In this document: in pieces, positions 37,184-48,431 of the stretch
Position numbering within the stretch: position 1 is the stretch's first letter
How the letters are laid out: each line of letters starts with the position of its first letter
Source of the DNA: Pedobacter sp. KBS0701
GTDB lineage: Bacteria; Bacteroidota; Bacteroidia; Sphingobacteriales; Sphingobacteriaceae
Direction of reading: 5' to 3'
NCBI RefSeq assembly: GCF_005938645.2
Contig: NZ_CP042171.1
Span: 3,410,001 to 3,474,000 of the forward strand
Length of the DNA stretch: 64,000 bases
Position numbers and translations under genes: made by a program
The notes under the pieces: model-generated
Database searches by the model: none
What the model saw: only the letters and a program-made list of their open reading frames with translations
Told to the model about the DNA's origin: nothing

Positions 37184-39727
37184 TTAAAAATCAAATTTTA
37201 CCCTTGCCCTTATTCCCCATTCCGAAACTTCCGGATGGTTGAGGTAATTGAAGCGTTTTACCAGATCGACCCTTAACAGCTTGAAGATATTGCCCACCCC
37301 AACACTACCTTCCATATAAGGATCATTACCCAATGCATAAGTCCGCTGTGCACCATTTTCGTAAACAGGAAGTTGATATAAACCAGATTGAAAATTTGGA
37401 TTGTTCTCGTCCCTCAATCCGCCATATAAAGCCTTAAACGATACCACCTCCCTTAATTTCAAGCGTTTAAGCAAAGGCACTTTATTAAAAAAGAAACCGT
37501 TAAAATTATGATCGATATTGATACTTACGTAATGATCGCTCACAAACTCAAGAAAGTTCATCAGGTTGTATGAGTTGAGCTGATAGGCATAAGTTTGGTT
37601 GGCACGATGTATATCCAATAAAGGGAAAGGCACTTTTCCGGCAATGTAACTGCCCTCTACCGTTACATCACTATAACCCAGCTGTGATAAATAAAAACGT
37701 TTATCAATGCTTCCCAACAGGTTATGATAATTGTATTCGCCACCCAAAACACCCTTTAAACCAGCAGTATAACGTAAATTAAATACCGGGTAGCGGTCGG
37801 CAATGGGTACACGGTATATTTTTCCCTGGTAAAACTTCTCGTTCGGGGCGTATCTTAACTGTAGCGAGACTTCGCTTGTGGTTAACCTGTTTATCAACTG
37901 ATTATTTGAATTTAAATAATTCAATCCGCCGGCTGGTGTCTGGCTCCATTTTTTAAAACCCAGGTTATAAGAAAAGTGATTTTCGAACTCTTTTACATAA
38001 TCCAGGCGGTAAAAATCGTTATACAGCAACATATCATTTACCCCCCTTTTAAAGGAAAGTAAAAAATTATCTTCCTGCACAAACTGAAGCTCTTGTCCGG
38101 GGATTTTAGTATCGCGCTGAAAACTGGCCCTGATGTAGTTTTGAGGAAACTCGTAGATCGATTTATTATTCAGTGAATAAGTTCCGGAAAGAAAAAACTT
38201 CCATTTCTCATCTTTAATGCCGTAGGCTAAGTAATTTTCGAAATAATAACGTTTACTTAGTTCAGGTGTTGTTCGGCCTCCAAACCGCAGTCTTAAACCC
38301 TCTACATTGTTAAAACTGTAAAAAGTATTTACCGGACCAATTTCGTAAGGACCTAGATTCTGATAACCTGCAAATAAAAGGGTTACGATTTTCATCGTGC
38401 GTTTAAAAGATGGCAGATTCTGCAGGGTATCAATATTGCCATAAATCTTCAACTGATTTTTTGAAATGGTATCCAGTCTGTTTTTCTCCCAAAACTTATC
38501 ATCTTTTTTCCCTGCATCTGCCAGCACAACCGTACTTTTTCCTTGAAAAACGGAATCAGGCAATACGGTATCGAACTGGTAATTTTTGAAAGTAACCGTA
38601 CGTTCGCCGGTAAAGCCTATTCCTTTGGTTTTGCCGATACCGAAATCGGCCAATAGATTGCTTTTGCTTAAGCTGTATTTGCCTTTATTGTTGGCTTCAA
38701 AATCAAGATCGACTTTGAGTGCACGTACAAAGTTGAGGTTAATGTTTTTGTTGACGCCAAATGAAGCGCCGGTAACAGCATAATGACTATCATTGGTGAC
38801 ATAAATTTTCCCCTGGAATAACATATCATTTGTATTGCGGGGGGTAAAAGACAGCTCAATAACCTGTGGTTTTTGATTTTTTAACGTATCGGTGATAAAA
38901 AACTTATAAAAAGCAGGTGCACCATCTGCAATCGGGCTTAAAAACTCGTTACTGATCACCGAAATATTGTTTTTATAGATATCGATATCCTGATACATCC
39001 TGTCGAAATAAGTTTTCATTCCTTTATTATCGATGTACCTGCTATCGAAGTTTACCTGCTTTTCGGCAATAACAATAGTTTTATTCTTTTCAGGATCTTT
39101 ACTGAGGTAATGATCGGCCAGTTTTTCCTGAATATATACCGGTAACAGGTTTTTTCCGCCAATTAAGGTAGAATCCTGTTCCTGAAACAGAAACTGATAA
39201 TTCCTGAACATTCTTTTGCTCTTAAACTTATCCGAAACATTGCTTAAGGAAAACAGCATCTTCTCATACTCCCTGAAAGAAGCAGTATTATAACTCTTAA
39301 TGCGGTTTTCTTCTTTATGGGCAATTACCTGGCGGATCAATTCTACAGCCGGATTATCTTTGTTGCGGTACCTCACCTTTTTCCCGCCCACAATAACCAC
39401 TTCGTCCAAAGCCCTTGCATCGGGTACTAAGGCTACGTCAAATTCCTGCGTAGCAGAGGGCACAATATTTTTGAAAACGGTTCGGTAACCTACGTAGTTG
39501 AAACTGATTTCACCTTGTGGGTTAGGCGAAAAGAGTGTATATTTTCCATTTACATCGGTCTGTGTACCAATTTGGGTATCTTTAAAGAAAACGGAAACAT
39601 TGGGCAGCGTTTCTTTGGTTACGGCATCGCGCACGGTTCCAGACACCACGGTTCTTTGAGCAAAAACATTTACCTGCAAAATAAAACCTGGGATCAGGAA
39701 TAAAAAAAATGAATAAATCGCTTTCAT
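37184..39727 (-). CDS. DUF5686 / carboxypeptidase-regulatory-like outer-membrane protein
   Basis: The 847-residue protein has a signal peptide (1-23, ending NVFAQ), a CarboxypepD_reg-like domain (about 28-112: VVSGTVRDAVTKETLPNVSV) and a long DUF5686 region (about 130-847) rich in alternating beta-strands and ending KFDF, as outer-membrane barrels do. It lacks a TonB-receptor plug. The family has no firm function. It starts directly after the GtrA stop (adjacent bases) and lies 10 bp before the phosphatidyltransferase start, so it is firmly part of the lipid operon. Moving or inserting inositol sphingolipids in the outer membrane is a reasonable guess. Confidence 0.85.
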   Translation of the reverse strand: MKAIYSFFLFLIPGFILQVNVFAQRTVVSGTVRDAVTKETLPNVSVFFKDTQIGTQTDVNGKYTLFSPNPQGEISFNYVGYRTVFKNIVPSATQEFDVALVPDARALDEVVIVGGKKVRYRNKDNPAVELIRQVIAHKEENRIKSYNTASFREYEKMLFSLSNVSDKFKSKRMFRNYQFLFQEQDSTLIGGKNLLPVYIQEKLADHYLSKDPEKNKTIVIAEKQVNFDSRYIDNKGMKTYFDRMYQDIDIYKNNISVISNEFLSPIADGAPAFYKFFITDTLKNQKPQVIELSFTPRNTNDMLFQGKIYVTNDSHYAVTGASFGVNKNINLNFVRALKVDLDFEANNKGKYSLSKSNLLADFGIGKTKGIGFTGERTVTFKNYQFDTVLPDSVFQGKSTVVLADAGKKDDKFWEKNRLDTISKNQLKIYGNIDTLQNLPSFKRTMKIVTLLFAGYQNLGPYEIGPVNTFYSFNNVEGLRLRFGGRTTPELSKRYYFENYLAYGIKDEKWKFFLSGTYSLNNKSIYEFPQNYIRASFQRDTKIPGQELQFVQEDNFLLSFKRGVNDMLLYNDFYRLDYVKEFENHFSYNLGFKKWSQTPAGGLNYLNSNNQLINRLTTSEVSLQLRYAPNEKFYQGKIYRVPIADRYPVFNLRYTAGLKGVLGGEYNYHNLLGSIDKRFYLSQLGYSDVTVEGSYIAGKVPFPLLDIHRANQTYAYQLNSYNLMNFLEFVSDHYVSINIDHNFNGFFFNKVPLLKRLKLREVVSFKALYGGLRDENNPNFQSGLYQLPVYENGAQRTYALGNDPYMEGSVGVGNIFKLLRVDLVKRFNYLNHPEVSEWGIRARVKFDF

Positions 39728-40102
39728 TTAACTTGTAAAAATAAACTGCCTTTGCATGATATAATTGTAGCTGATGCCGGTTAAAACCGAGCTTAGCACT
39801 TTAGCGAGTACGTAATTGAGATTAAAAAAATGGGTAAAAATAAATACCCCGGCAGTAACGATGGCCAGATTGCCGGCCCACACCAAAATATACCTGAACG
39901 CCTGCCACTTCACCTCCTTGGACCGGCTTTGAAAAACCCATTTGCGGTTAACGTAAAAATTAACCACACCGCCCGAAATGGTGCCGATGATGCTTGCTGC
40001 CAGGTACCACAGTCCAAAAAGATTTACCGCAACGATAGTGATACCAAAATCGGTTGCAGAAGCCATTAAGGATGATGCCTGTGCTTTTAGGTAGGTAAGC
40101 AT
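39728..40102 (-). CDS. GtrA family membrane protein
   Basis: The 124-residue protein has four membrane segments (about 12-32, 36-55, 76-97 and 101-120) and the GtrA pattern SGGVVNFYVNRKWVFQ plus ISYNYIMQRQFIF. GtrA proteins are thought to help flip polyprenyl-linked sugars or lipids across the inner membrane. It starts 3 bp after the PgpA stop and abuts the DUF5686 gene. In this operon it may flip an inositol or glycosylated lipid; no glycosyltransferase is adjacent. Confidence 0.9.
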   Translation of the reverse strand: MLTYLKAQASSLMASATDFGITIVAVNLFGLWYLAASIIGTISGGVVNFYVNRKWVFQSRSKEVKWQAFRYILVWAGNLAIVTAGVFIFTHFFNLNYVLAKVLSSVLTGISYNYIMQRQFIFTS

Positions 40103-40105
40103 GTC

Positions 40106-40561
40106 TTAAAAAAAATCGAAAACCACTACCAGTTGGAGGAGCATATTTGCGTAAATGCCTGCCAGTATATCGTCGGCCATTACGCCCCAACCGCCTGGCA
40201 GTTCTTCCAGTTTGCGGATATAAAAGGGTTTCAGAATATCAAAGAACCTAAAAAGAACAAGCCCAATAAGGGTATACTGCCATTGTAAAGGCACAAATAA
40301 CAGGGTAATGCACATGCCCGCCACTTCATCAATCACTACCCTGTTATGGTCTTTACCCCAAATTTCTTCTACCCGGTCGGCACTCATGATCCCGATCATC
40401 ACAATGAACATGGTAGACAGTATTGGCCATAAATATGGGTTAGTATAAGGGCTCTGGAAAAGGTGCCAGCAGATACAGGTTGCTATAGCAGCATAAGTAC
40501 CGGCACCCTTGCCAATGAAGCCAATGCCCAGGGCCGTTGAAAGAAATTTGTGGATAAACAC
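40106..40561 (-). CDS. PgpA-family phosphatase, probable phosphatidylinositol-phosphate phosphatase
   Basis: GTG 40561 is the start: it shares its G with the TAG stop of the inositol-phosphate synthase and gives 151 residues, the usual PgpA length. A longer in-frame extension upstream lies wholly inside the other gene. PgpA motifs are clear: GKGAGTYAA (about 18-26), GKDHNRVVIDEVAGM (about 69-83), LFRFFDILKP and LPGGWGVMADDILAGIYAN (about 120-138), with four membrane segments. PgpA normally dephosphorylates phosphatidylglycerophosphate; in inositol-lipid clusters a PgpA relative removes the phosphate from phosphatidylinositol phosphate, and the neighbours favour that here. Confidence 0.85.
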   Translation of the reverse strand: MFIHKFLSTALGIGFIGKGAGTYAAIATCICWHLFQSPYTNPYLWPILSTMFIVMIGIMSADRVEEIWGKDHNRVVIDEVAGMCITLLFVPLQWQYTLIGLVLFRFFDILKPFYIRKLEELPGGWGVMADDILAGIYANMLLQLVVVFDFF

Positions 40562-41886
40562 TATACGGTTTCTATCAGTTCTTCTTCGTAATCCTGACCT
40601 AAATGGGTAATCAACTCTTCGCCCATGATGTAACGTAAGGTATTCTGAAGTTTCATTAACTGTTTGAAAATGTCGTTTTCTGCAGGTACACCTGGGATCG
40701 TTTGTGGCGATTTTAAGTAGAATGATAACCACTCCTGGATACCCGATAGATTTGAGCGTTTAGCCAGATCGATAAACAAAGCAAGATCCAATACAATCGG
40801 TGCAGCTAAAATTGAGTCGCGGCAAAGGAAATTGATTTTGATCTGCATTTTGTAACCCAACCAACCGAAAATATCGATGTTATCCCAGCTTTCTTTGTTA
40901 TCACCGTGAGGCGGATAATAGTTGATCCTGATTTTGTGGTACATATCGCCATACAAATCCGGGTTAACTTCTGGTTTGAAAATATCTTCCAGTACACCCA
41001 GTTTAGATACTTCTTTGGTTTTAAAGTTATCCGGATCGTCTAACACCAAACCATCCCGGTTGCCTAAAATATTATCTGAGAACCAACCATTTACACCTAA
41101 TGAACGTGCAGCTAAACCTGGTGCCAAAATGGTTTTCATTAAGGTTTGACCGGTTTTGAAATCTTTACCTGCAATTGGGGTATCGGTTTCTTTAGCCAGT
41201 TCGATCAATGCAGGAATATCAACCGTTAAGTTTGGTGCACCATTAGCGAATGGAATGCCCAATTTTAATGCAGCATAGGCGTAAATCATACTTGGCGCAA
41301 TACGCAAATCGTTATCTCTTAAACCTTGCTCAAATGCAGCAAGCGATTCGTGCACTTCTGATGGTTCGAAATAAATTTCGGTAGAACCACACCAAACCAA
41401 TACAATACGGTCGCAGTTGTTTGCGGCCTTGAAGTTTTTAATATCTTCCATTACGGCTAAAGCCAGTTCGTAACGGTTATCGATGTCTTTTACATATTTA
41501 CCATCCAGGTTTTTTACGTAGTTTCTGTCGAAAGCAGCACGCATTGGTTTAATGGCCTGCAACTCTTCACGCACATCGCGCAAAAGGTTGGCATCCAGTA
41601 CACGGGCGTTTAACGCAGCTTCGTAAACATTATCTTCGTACACATCCCAACCACCGAAAACTAAATCTTCCAGATTGGCTAAAGGCACAAAATCTTTAAT
41701 TTTTGGCTCTTTTTTTTCTGTTCTTTTACCCAAACGGATCGTCCCCATCTGCGTCAACGAACCGATCGGTTTTGAGATGCCTTTTTTAATTGCAGCAACT
41801 CCGGCGATCATGGTTGTAGCTACAGCGCCAAGTCCTGGCATTAATATTCCCAGCTTACCTTCAGCTGCTTTTACTTGTTGTTTCAT
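40561..41886 (-). CDS. ino1: myo-inositol-1-phosphate synthase (inositol-3-phosphate synthase)
   Basis: The 441-residue cytoplasmic enzyme converts glucose 6-phosphate to inositol phosphate with bound NAD. The NAD Rossmann motif is GLGAVATTMIAGVAAI (about residues 18-33). Family blocks LVWCGSTEI, GKDFKTGQTLMKTILAPGLA and SDNILGNRDGLVLDDPDNFK, then IRINYYPPHGDNKESWDNID, are well conserved. Bacteria seldom have this enzyme outside inositol-lipid or mycothiol pathways. It starts 20 bp after the ceramide reductase stop. It supplies the headgroup for phosphatidylinositol and inositol phosphorylceramide. Confidence 0.95.
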   Translation of the reverse strand: MKQQVKAAEGKLGILMPGLGAVATTMIAGVAAIKKGISKPIGSLTQMGTIRLGKRTEKKEPKIKDFVPLANLEDLVFGGWDVYEDNVYEAALNARVLDANLLRDVREELQAIKPMRAAFDRNYVKNLDGKYVKDIDNRYELALAVMEDIKNFKAANNCDRIVLVWCGSTEIYFEPSEVHESLAAFEQGLRDNDLRIAPSMIYAYAALKLGIPFANGAPNLTVDIPALIELAKETDTPIAGKDFKTGQTLMKTILAPGLAARSLGVNGWFSDNILGNRDGLVLDDPDNFKTKEVSKLGVLEDIFKPEVNPDLYGDMYHKIRINYYPPHGDNKESWDNIDIFGWLGYKMQIKINFLCRDSILAAPIVLDLALFIDLAKRSNLSGIQEWLSFYLKSPQTIPGVPAENDIFKQLMKLQNTLRYIMGEELITHLGQDYEEELIETV

Positions 41887-41906
41887 TCTGTTTTTTATTT
41901 AAAATC

Positions 41907-42892
41907 TTATAACCAATTGTTTTTACGGTACCAGTTGATGGTTTCGTTTAGTCCCTGCTCCAGTCCGAATCTGGGAACAAAACCAAAATCTTTCTGAATA
42001 TTATTAATATCGCAGTTCCAGTTAAGGGCCGTGAGCTCTTTTATCTTATCTACATTTAAGGCGGGTATTTTATTAAATACGCCATACAGATATTCCATCG
42101 ACCAGGCCAAACCTTTAATCAACGGTACAGGTACATTTACCTTTATTGTTTTTTTGCCTAAGGCCTTACTTACATAATGAGCAAGTGATGAGCGCTTGTA
42201 AACTGCCCCATCAGAAATGTTATAACTTTTACCCGCCACAGCAGAAGCAAGCGCTTTAATAATGATATCGGCCAGATCGGTAGCATATACAAAACTGAGT
42301 TCCTGTTCCTGCTTGCCGATGTAAAGCTCCAGCCCGGCTTTAATGATTTTGATCAGTATGAAAATGTCTTTCTCCCGTGGGCCATAAACCGCAGTGGGCC
42401 TGAATATGATCAGGGGCAGATTGGAAACCTGCGCCAGATAAGTTTCTGCTAATGCTTTGCTGATGCCATACTGGGTCACCGGATTGGATGCACTTTTTTC
42501 CGTCAGTTTATCGTTTTTTTGCTTTAAAGGACCCAAAGCCGCCAGACTACTGATAAATATAAATTTCTCTATCGCATGTGTTGATTTCGAAGCAGCTACA
42601 GCTAAATTTCTGGTATATGTTGCGTTGATCCTATTGTAATCGCCTAAATTCTTAGCCTTGGTTACTGCAGCGGCATGCACGATATAATCGTATTTTTTCT
42701 CTTCGATATTTTCTTTTAGTAAGTAGATCGATTCGAAATCGAGATCCACATAATTGAGCTCAAAATCTTTAAGGTGATCTGCATTCGTTGCTTGACGTAC
42801 ATTGGCATATACTTCCAGCCCATTGGCTAAAGCAGATTTAATCAGGTGGTACCCTACAAATCCTGTCGCCCCGGTAATCAACACCCGCTTTT

Positions 42893-42896
<4 letters not shown>
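41907..42896 (-). CDS. cerR: NAD(P)-dependent SDR/epimerase-like enzyme, probable ceramide reductase
   Basis: The 329-residue extended short-chain dehydrogenase has the cofactor motif GATGFVG (residues 9-15), Ser116/117 and a YxxxK pair Tyr143-Lys147. In bacterial sphingolipid clusters such an enzyme (CerR) reduces the 3-keto group of the sphingoid or ceramide intermediate. Its start overlaps the stop of the ceramide synthase gene by 4 bp, so the two are translationally coupled. Sugar-nucleotide epimerase activity is the alternative but does not fit the neighbours. Confidence 0.8.
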
Positions 42897-45234
<2,338 letters not shown>

Positions 45235-45422
45235 TCAGTTTTTAAAACCCTGTTCTGAAAGTCTGGCCTGCGCTTCGATATTGCTATTGAAATCAGAATC
45301 GACTCCATAGATTAAAGCCGCATTAACCAAACGATTTGATAACACAATTTTAACGCGGAAATGAAGCCAAAAAAAGGTTCAAATGTGGGATATATTGGTC
45401 AAAAAGTTGGATCGGCAAATTG

Positions 45423-45454
45423 TGACATTCAGATGAATTGACCAATTGACATTC
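45423..45454. promoter_or_regulatory. direct repeat TGACATTC x2, candidate AraC-type site
   Basis: TGACATTC occurs at 45423-45430 and 45447-45454, 24 bp start to start, in the gap between spt and the divergent AraC gene. AraC-family regulators bind direct repeats about two helical turns apart. The remaining gap (45217-45755) is AT-rich with no gene. Confidence 0.3.
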
Positions 45455-45608
45455 TGACTTTTATTATAAAATAGTAAAAAAGTTAAAAACCATCTAAAAC
45501 ACCCTATAAATCACATAAATAGCTGTTTTTTAGGAAAATACAAACAAAAAATTTATTAATCAAAAACATAAAAATCAATCAGAAATTAGTCATTTTAAAA
45601 AATTATAC

Positions 45609-45638
45609 TTGCAAAAACGATCTTGAACATTACATTTG
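45609..45638 (+). promoter_or_regulatory. Bacteroidota-type promoter for the AraC gene
   Basis: TTG at 45609-45611, 19 bp, then TACATTTG at 45631-45638 fits the Bacteroidota -33 TTG / -7 TAnnTTTG consensus. It would give a leader of about 110 bases before ATG 45756. Confidence 0.55.
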
Positions 45639-45755
45639 CGGGTACAAAATCCGGCAGATAAAGGGCGAAATCCATCCGAAAAAAGATGGCTGAAATTGGT
45701 GTGTAAAAGATGATCGTATCTGTTAAGAAATTATTAAAAAATACTGAACGATTTT

Positions 45756-46652
45756 ATGCAGCAACCGTTACTCAATAAAACTTTTTCAGAAAAAAACCAC
45801 GAGGAAGCGCTTTCATTAAATGATGGCCTGATGGCGAAAATCCACAATAGCAATGATCCTCACTATTGCAGTTCGGAACCTTTCCGCGTTTCGAGTTATG
45901 CCCTCATACTCATTACTAAAGGCAAGCTCAATATCAAGATCAATTTTGAAGATTACGTACTTAACCAAAGGGATATTTTACTGGTTTTGCCACATTCTGT
46001 TTATGAAATTACAGATAACAGCAGCGTTTCGTTTATCAGTATCCATTTTAATAAGAGCTACCTTAAAAATAAGGGGATATTTTTTAACAGCGGCGAAACA
46101 TACCGGATGTCGAAAGATGTTCAATCACATAAATTTTCATTATCAAAAGAGGAATACACGTTTATCTATTACGATATGCTGGCACTCCACAAGAAGCTTA
46201 ATGTTTCAAAAGATACGCCACAGATTAAAAACATTGTGCACAACAGCTTTTTGGAACTTCTTTACGATATTTTCCTCCTTAAAAACAAACAGAAAGATCC
46301 TAAACCTTTTGTACATAACAGCCGCACGGAATTAACCAACCGGTTTTTAGCATTGGTGTCAGAGAATTTTAAAAAGGAAAAAAGGGTGATATATTATGCC
46401 AACTGCCTGCGGATTACGCCGAGGCATTTATCGCAGGTGGTGAAACAAGTTACAGACAGGACGGCCGGAGAAATTATTGATGAAATGGTAATCAGGGAAG
46501 CCAAATTACTATTAACCAGCCACGTAATGAATATCTCGGAAGTTGCGATAGAATTGTGTTTTAGCAATTCTTCATTTTTCGGCAAATATTTTAAAAAACA
46601 GACAGGGGTTACCCCTTCTGAGTATAAAATGTCGAATAATATTGCGGTATAG
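45756..46652 (+). CDS. AraC family transcriptional regulator
   Basis: The 298-residue protein has an N-terminal cupin-like sensor part (about 30-150: ALILITKGKLNIKINFEDYV) and a C-terminal double helix-turn-helix (about 190-292: YYANCLRITPRHLSQVVKQV and the signature IALCF-like VAIELCFSNSSFFGKYFKKQ, then TGVTPSEYK). It is divergent from the sphingolipid operon and is a candidate controller of it. The inducer is unknown. Confidence 0.93.
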   Translation: MQQPLLNKTFSEKNHEEALSLNDGLMAKIHNSNDPHYCSSEPFRVSSYALILITKGKLNIKINFEDYVLNQRDILLVLPHSVYEITDNSSVSFISIHFNKSYLKNKGIFFNSGETYRMSKDVQSHKFSLSKEEYTFIYYDMLALHKKLNVSKDTPQIKNIVHNSFLELLYDIFLLKNKQKDPKPFVHNSRTELTNRFLALVSENFKKEKRVIYYANCLRITPRHLSQVVKQVTDRTAGEIIDEMVIREAKLLLTSHVMNISEVAIELCFSNSSFFGKYFKKQTGVTPSEYKMSNNIAV

Positions 46653-46828
46653 ATTAGTTGAACCGTCATTTCGATTGAAGCAAACCTATTTAAGGATTTG
46701 TTTTTATTTACTTTATGGTTTGCCGCTTGTTTCACAGGTTTCATCGGTAGCGAAATGGAGAAATCTTTCGATATAGCTTTCTATACTCCTCGGCGCCAAT
46801 ATCAATGACATTATTCTAAAAAATCGGC

Positions 46829-46909
46829 GTCATCTCGACCGGAGCAACGCGTAGTGGAGAGATCTTTGGCTATATTAAAAGAATTCTCCACTACGGTCGA
46901 GATGATGAC
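46829..46909. repeat. dispersed palindromic repeat
   Basis: GTCATCTCGACCGGAGCAACGC at the left and TCCACTACGGTCGAGATGATGAC at the right form a hairpin-capable inverted repeat of the same family as 14297-14704. A degenerate relative (CGTCATTTCGATTGAAGCAA, then GTAGCGAAATGGAGAAATCT) lies just before, at about 46669-46770. Confidence 0.8.
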
Positions 46910-46960
46910 TTAAATGAAATTGGACAGGAAGACGGAAGTCTTAATCTATTCCTTTTTTTG

Positions 46961-47056
46961 GAAAGCAGGGATAGTGGTGCTTCGGCTGCCCTGGTCCCGC
47001 CCTTTGCTTTATCCCGATAGAAGGAATCGGGGATAACGCTGCCGGTCGGGTTTATT
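46961..47056 (+). repeat. second dispersed repeat family, copy A
   Basis: GAAAGCAG...GTGCTTCGG...CCCGCCCTTTGCTTTATCCC...ATAACGCTGCCGGTCGGGTTTATT recurs inverted at 54715-54836. No frame is conserved between copies. It lies in the 46653-47350 gap, which holds no gene I can support. Confidence 0.75.
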
Positions 47057-47350
47057 TCACCCATAATAGCAGTACTATTTATGCCCCTTAAACCCGATCA
47101 AAGCGGGATGCCGAATTCCTTCAAATTGGCAGAAGCGGAAGCGGGACTGACCCCATCCAAATGCTCCTGCAATTGCTTTTCAGAAAATAAATGTTAGCTC
47201 CTGTTAAATTTTACAACAAATATTACATAGTCTTTTGCTGCCAAGTTGAGTTTAATGGATCGCTTTTACTAATGCGTTGAAATGGTCTTCGACTACGCTC
47301 AGACTGACATAGGAAATAATTTTATTTAATTTTTAAATAGTCTCTTAATC

Positions 47351-48430
47351 TTAAGGATTTATACTAGTCATTTTTTTACCTGCTATATCCTCCCATCTAT
47401 AAAAGTGAAAGGTTTTATCATCACTCATCGCTACGAGCAAACCGTGTTTAAAATCTTTATTTAATGGGACGGAAACCACATCGATGCCATCTGTTTGATT
47501 AGCTGAATACTTTATGGTGGTTAACAGCGGGTGTGGCTGAGCAGTATTGGCTTTAGCCACCCTATCGTACACTTTTAACTGCCTGGCACCCTGATCAGAT
47601 ACCAGAATATACCCTCTATTTCCTGAAGTTTTATAAATAGCGATGCCTTCATTGTCAACAGCAAAATCACCCTGTCCGAATAGTGCCAATTCTTTATTTC
47701 CTTTGGCGGGGTCTGCATAATACTTGCGCACACCTACCTGCTCATCACAATAATAAACAAAACCCAGTTCGTTATCAACGGCAATGGCCTCGATTTCTTT
47801 TTTGCCACTATACAGGCCGAATTTCCGCACTAAATCTGCTTTAATATTGCCTTTTCCATCATCAGCCAATAAATATTGCCAAAGATAACCTCCGTTTTTA
47901 GGCCCTGTTTTACGACCAACGATTGCATAAATTTTTCCAGCAGGGTCGGTATACATCGAAATCCCCATCAAATCGCGGTACTCTGCCGCTGTTTCACCTA
48001 CAAAAACCGGAATTCCGCCATTGTCGATTGCTTTCATATCGGGAAGAGAAAATATCCGCAGTTTATGCGTGTAACGTTCTGTTGTAACCGCAATATCTGT
48101 CTTTTTCCCAGCCAACTGTAAACCATAGGCGATATCAACGTTATTTGGTCGCTTTAAGCCTTTTATGGTTTTTGATTTGATGATTTTACCTTTCAGATCG
48201 AAAACATACAAGCCACCACTACTATCTTTATCGGTACCGATTACCAATGACTGTGCCGGATCTTTCTGGTTTACCCAGATCGCAGGATCGTCGGTATCAA
48301 AATCAACAGGATCGGATACGTATAAGGGTTTTATTACTGCACTACTTCCGTTTTGTATGCCTCCATTACAAGAAATGGTCAGGCTTAAAACCGCAAAAGC
48401 GGCAAATTTTAATATACTATTATGTTTCAT
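47351..48430 (-). CDS. beta-propeller 3-phytase, lipoprotein
   Basis: ATG 48430 is chosen over an upstream start inside the neighbouring gene, because it opens a lipoprotein signal with Cys at residue 21 (SLTISCNGG). The 359-residue enzyme has the beta-propeller phytase signatures DTDDPAIWVNQKDPAQSLVI, then GTDKDSSGGLYVFDLKGK; GLKRPNNVDIAYG; and YYCDEQVGVRKYYADP, which contain the acidic Ca/phosphate-site residues of the family. It removes phosphate from myo-inositol hexakisphosphate, at the cell surface or in the periplasm. It starts 1 bp after the beta-helix gene stop and is the last gene of the operon. Confidence 0.93.
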   Translation of the reverse strand: MKHNSILKFAAFAVLSLTISCNGGIQNGSSAVIKPLYVSDPVDFDTDDPAIWVNQKDPAQSLVIGTDKDSSGGLYVFDLKGKIIKSKTIKGLKRPNNVDIAYGLQLAGKKTDIAVTTERYTHKLRIFSLPDMKAIDNGGIPVFVGETAAEYRDLMGISMYTDPAGKIYAIVGRKTGPKNGGYLWQYLLADDGKGNIKADLVRKFGLYSGKKEIEAIAVDNELGFVYYCDEQVGVRKYYADPAKGNKELALFGQGDFAVDNEGIAIYKTSGNRGYILVSDQGARQLKVYDRVAKANTAQPHPLLTTIKYSANQTDGIDVVSVPLNKDFKHGLLVAMSDDKTFHFYRWEDIAGKKMTSINP

Positions 48431-48431
48431 T

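Noticed and set aside
40562..40732. N-terminal extension of the PgpA-like protein
   Set aside because: The extra 57 codons lie wholly inside ino1 and are unlike PgpA; GTG 40561 gives the normal length.
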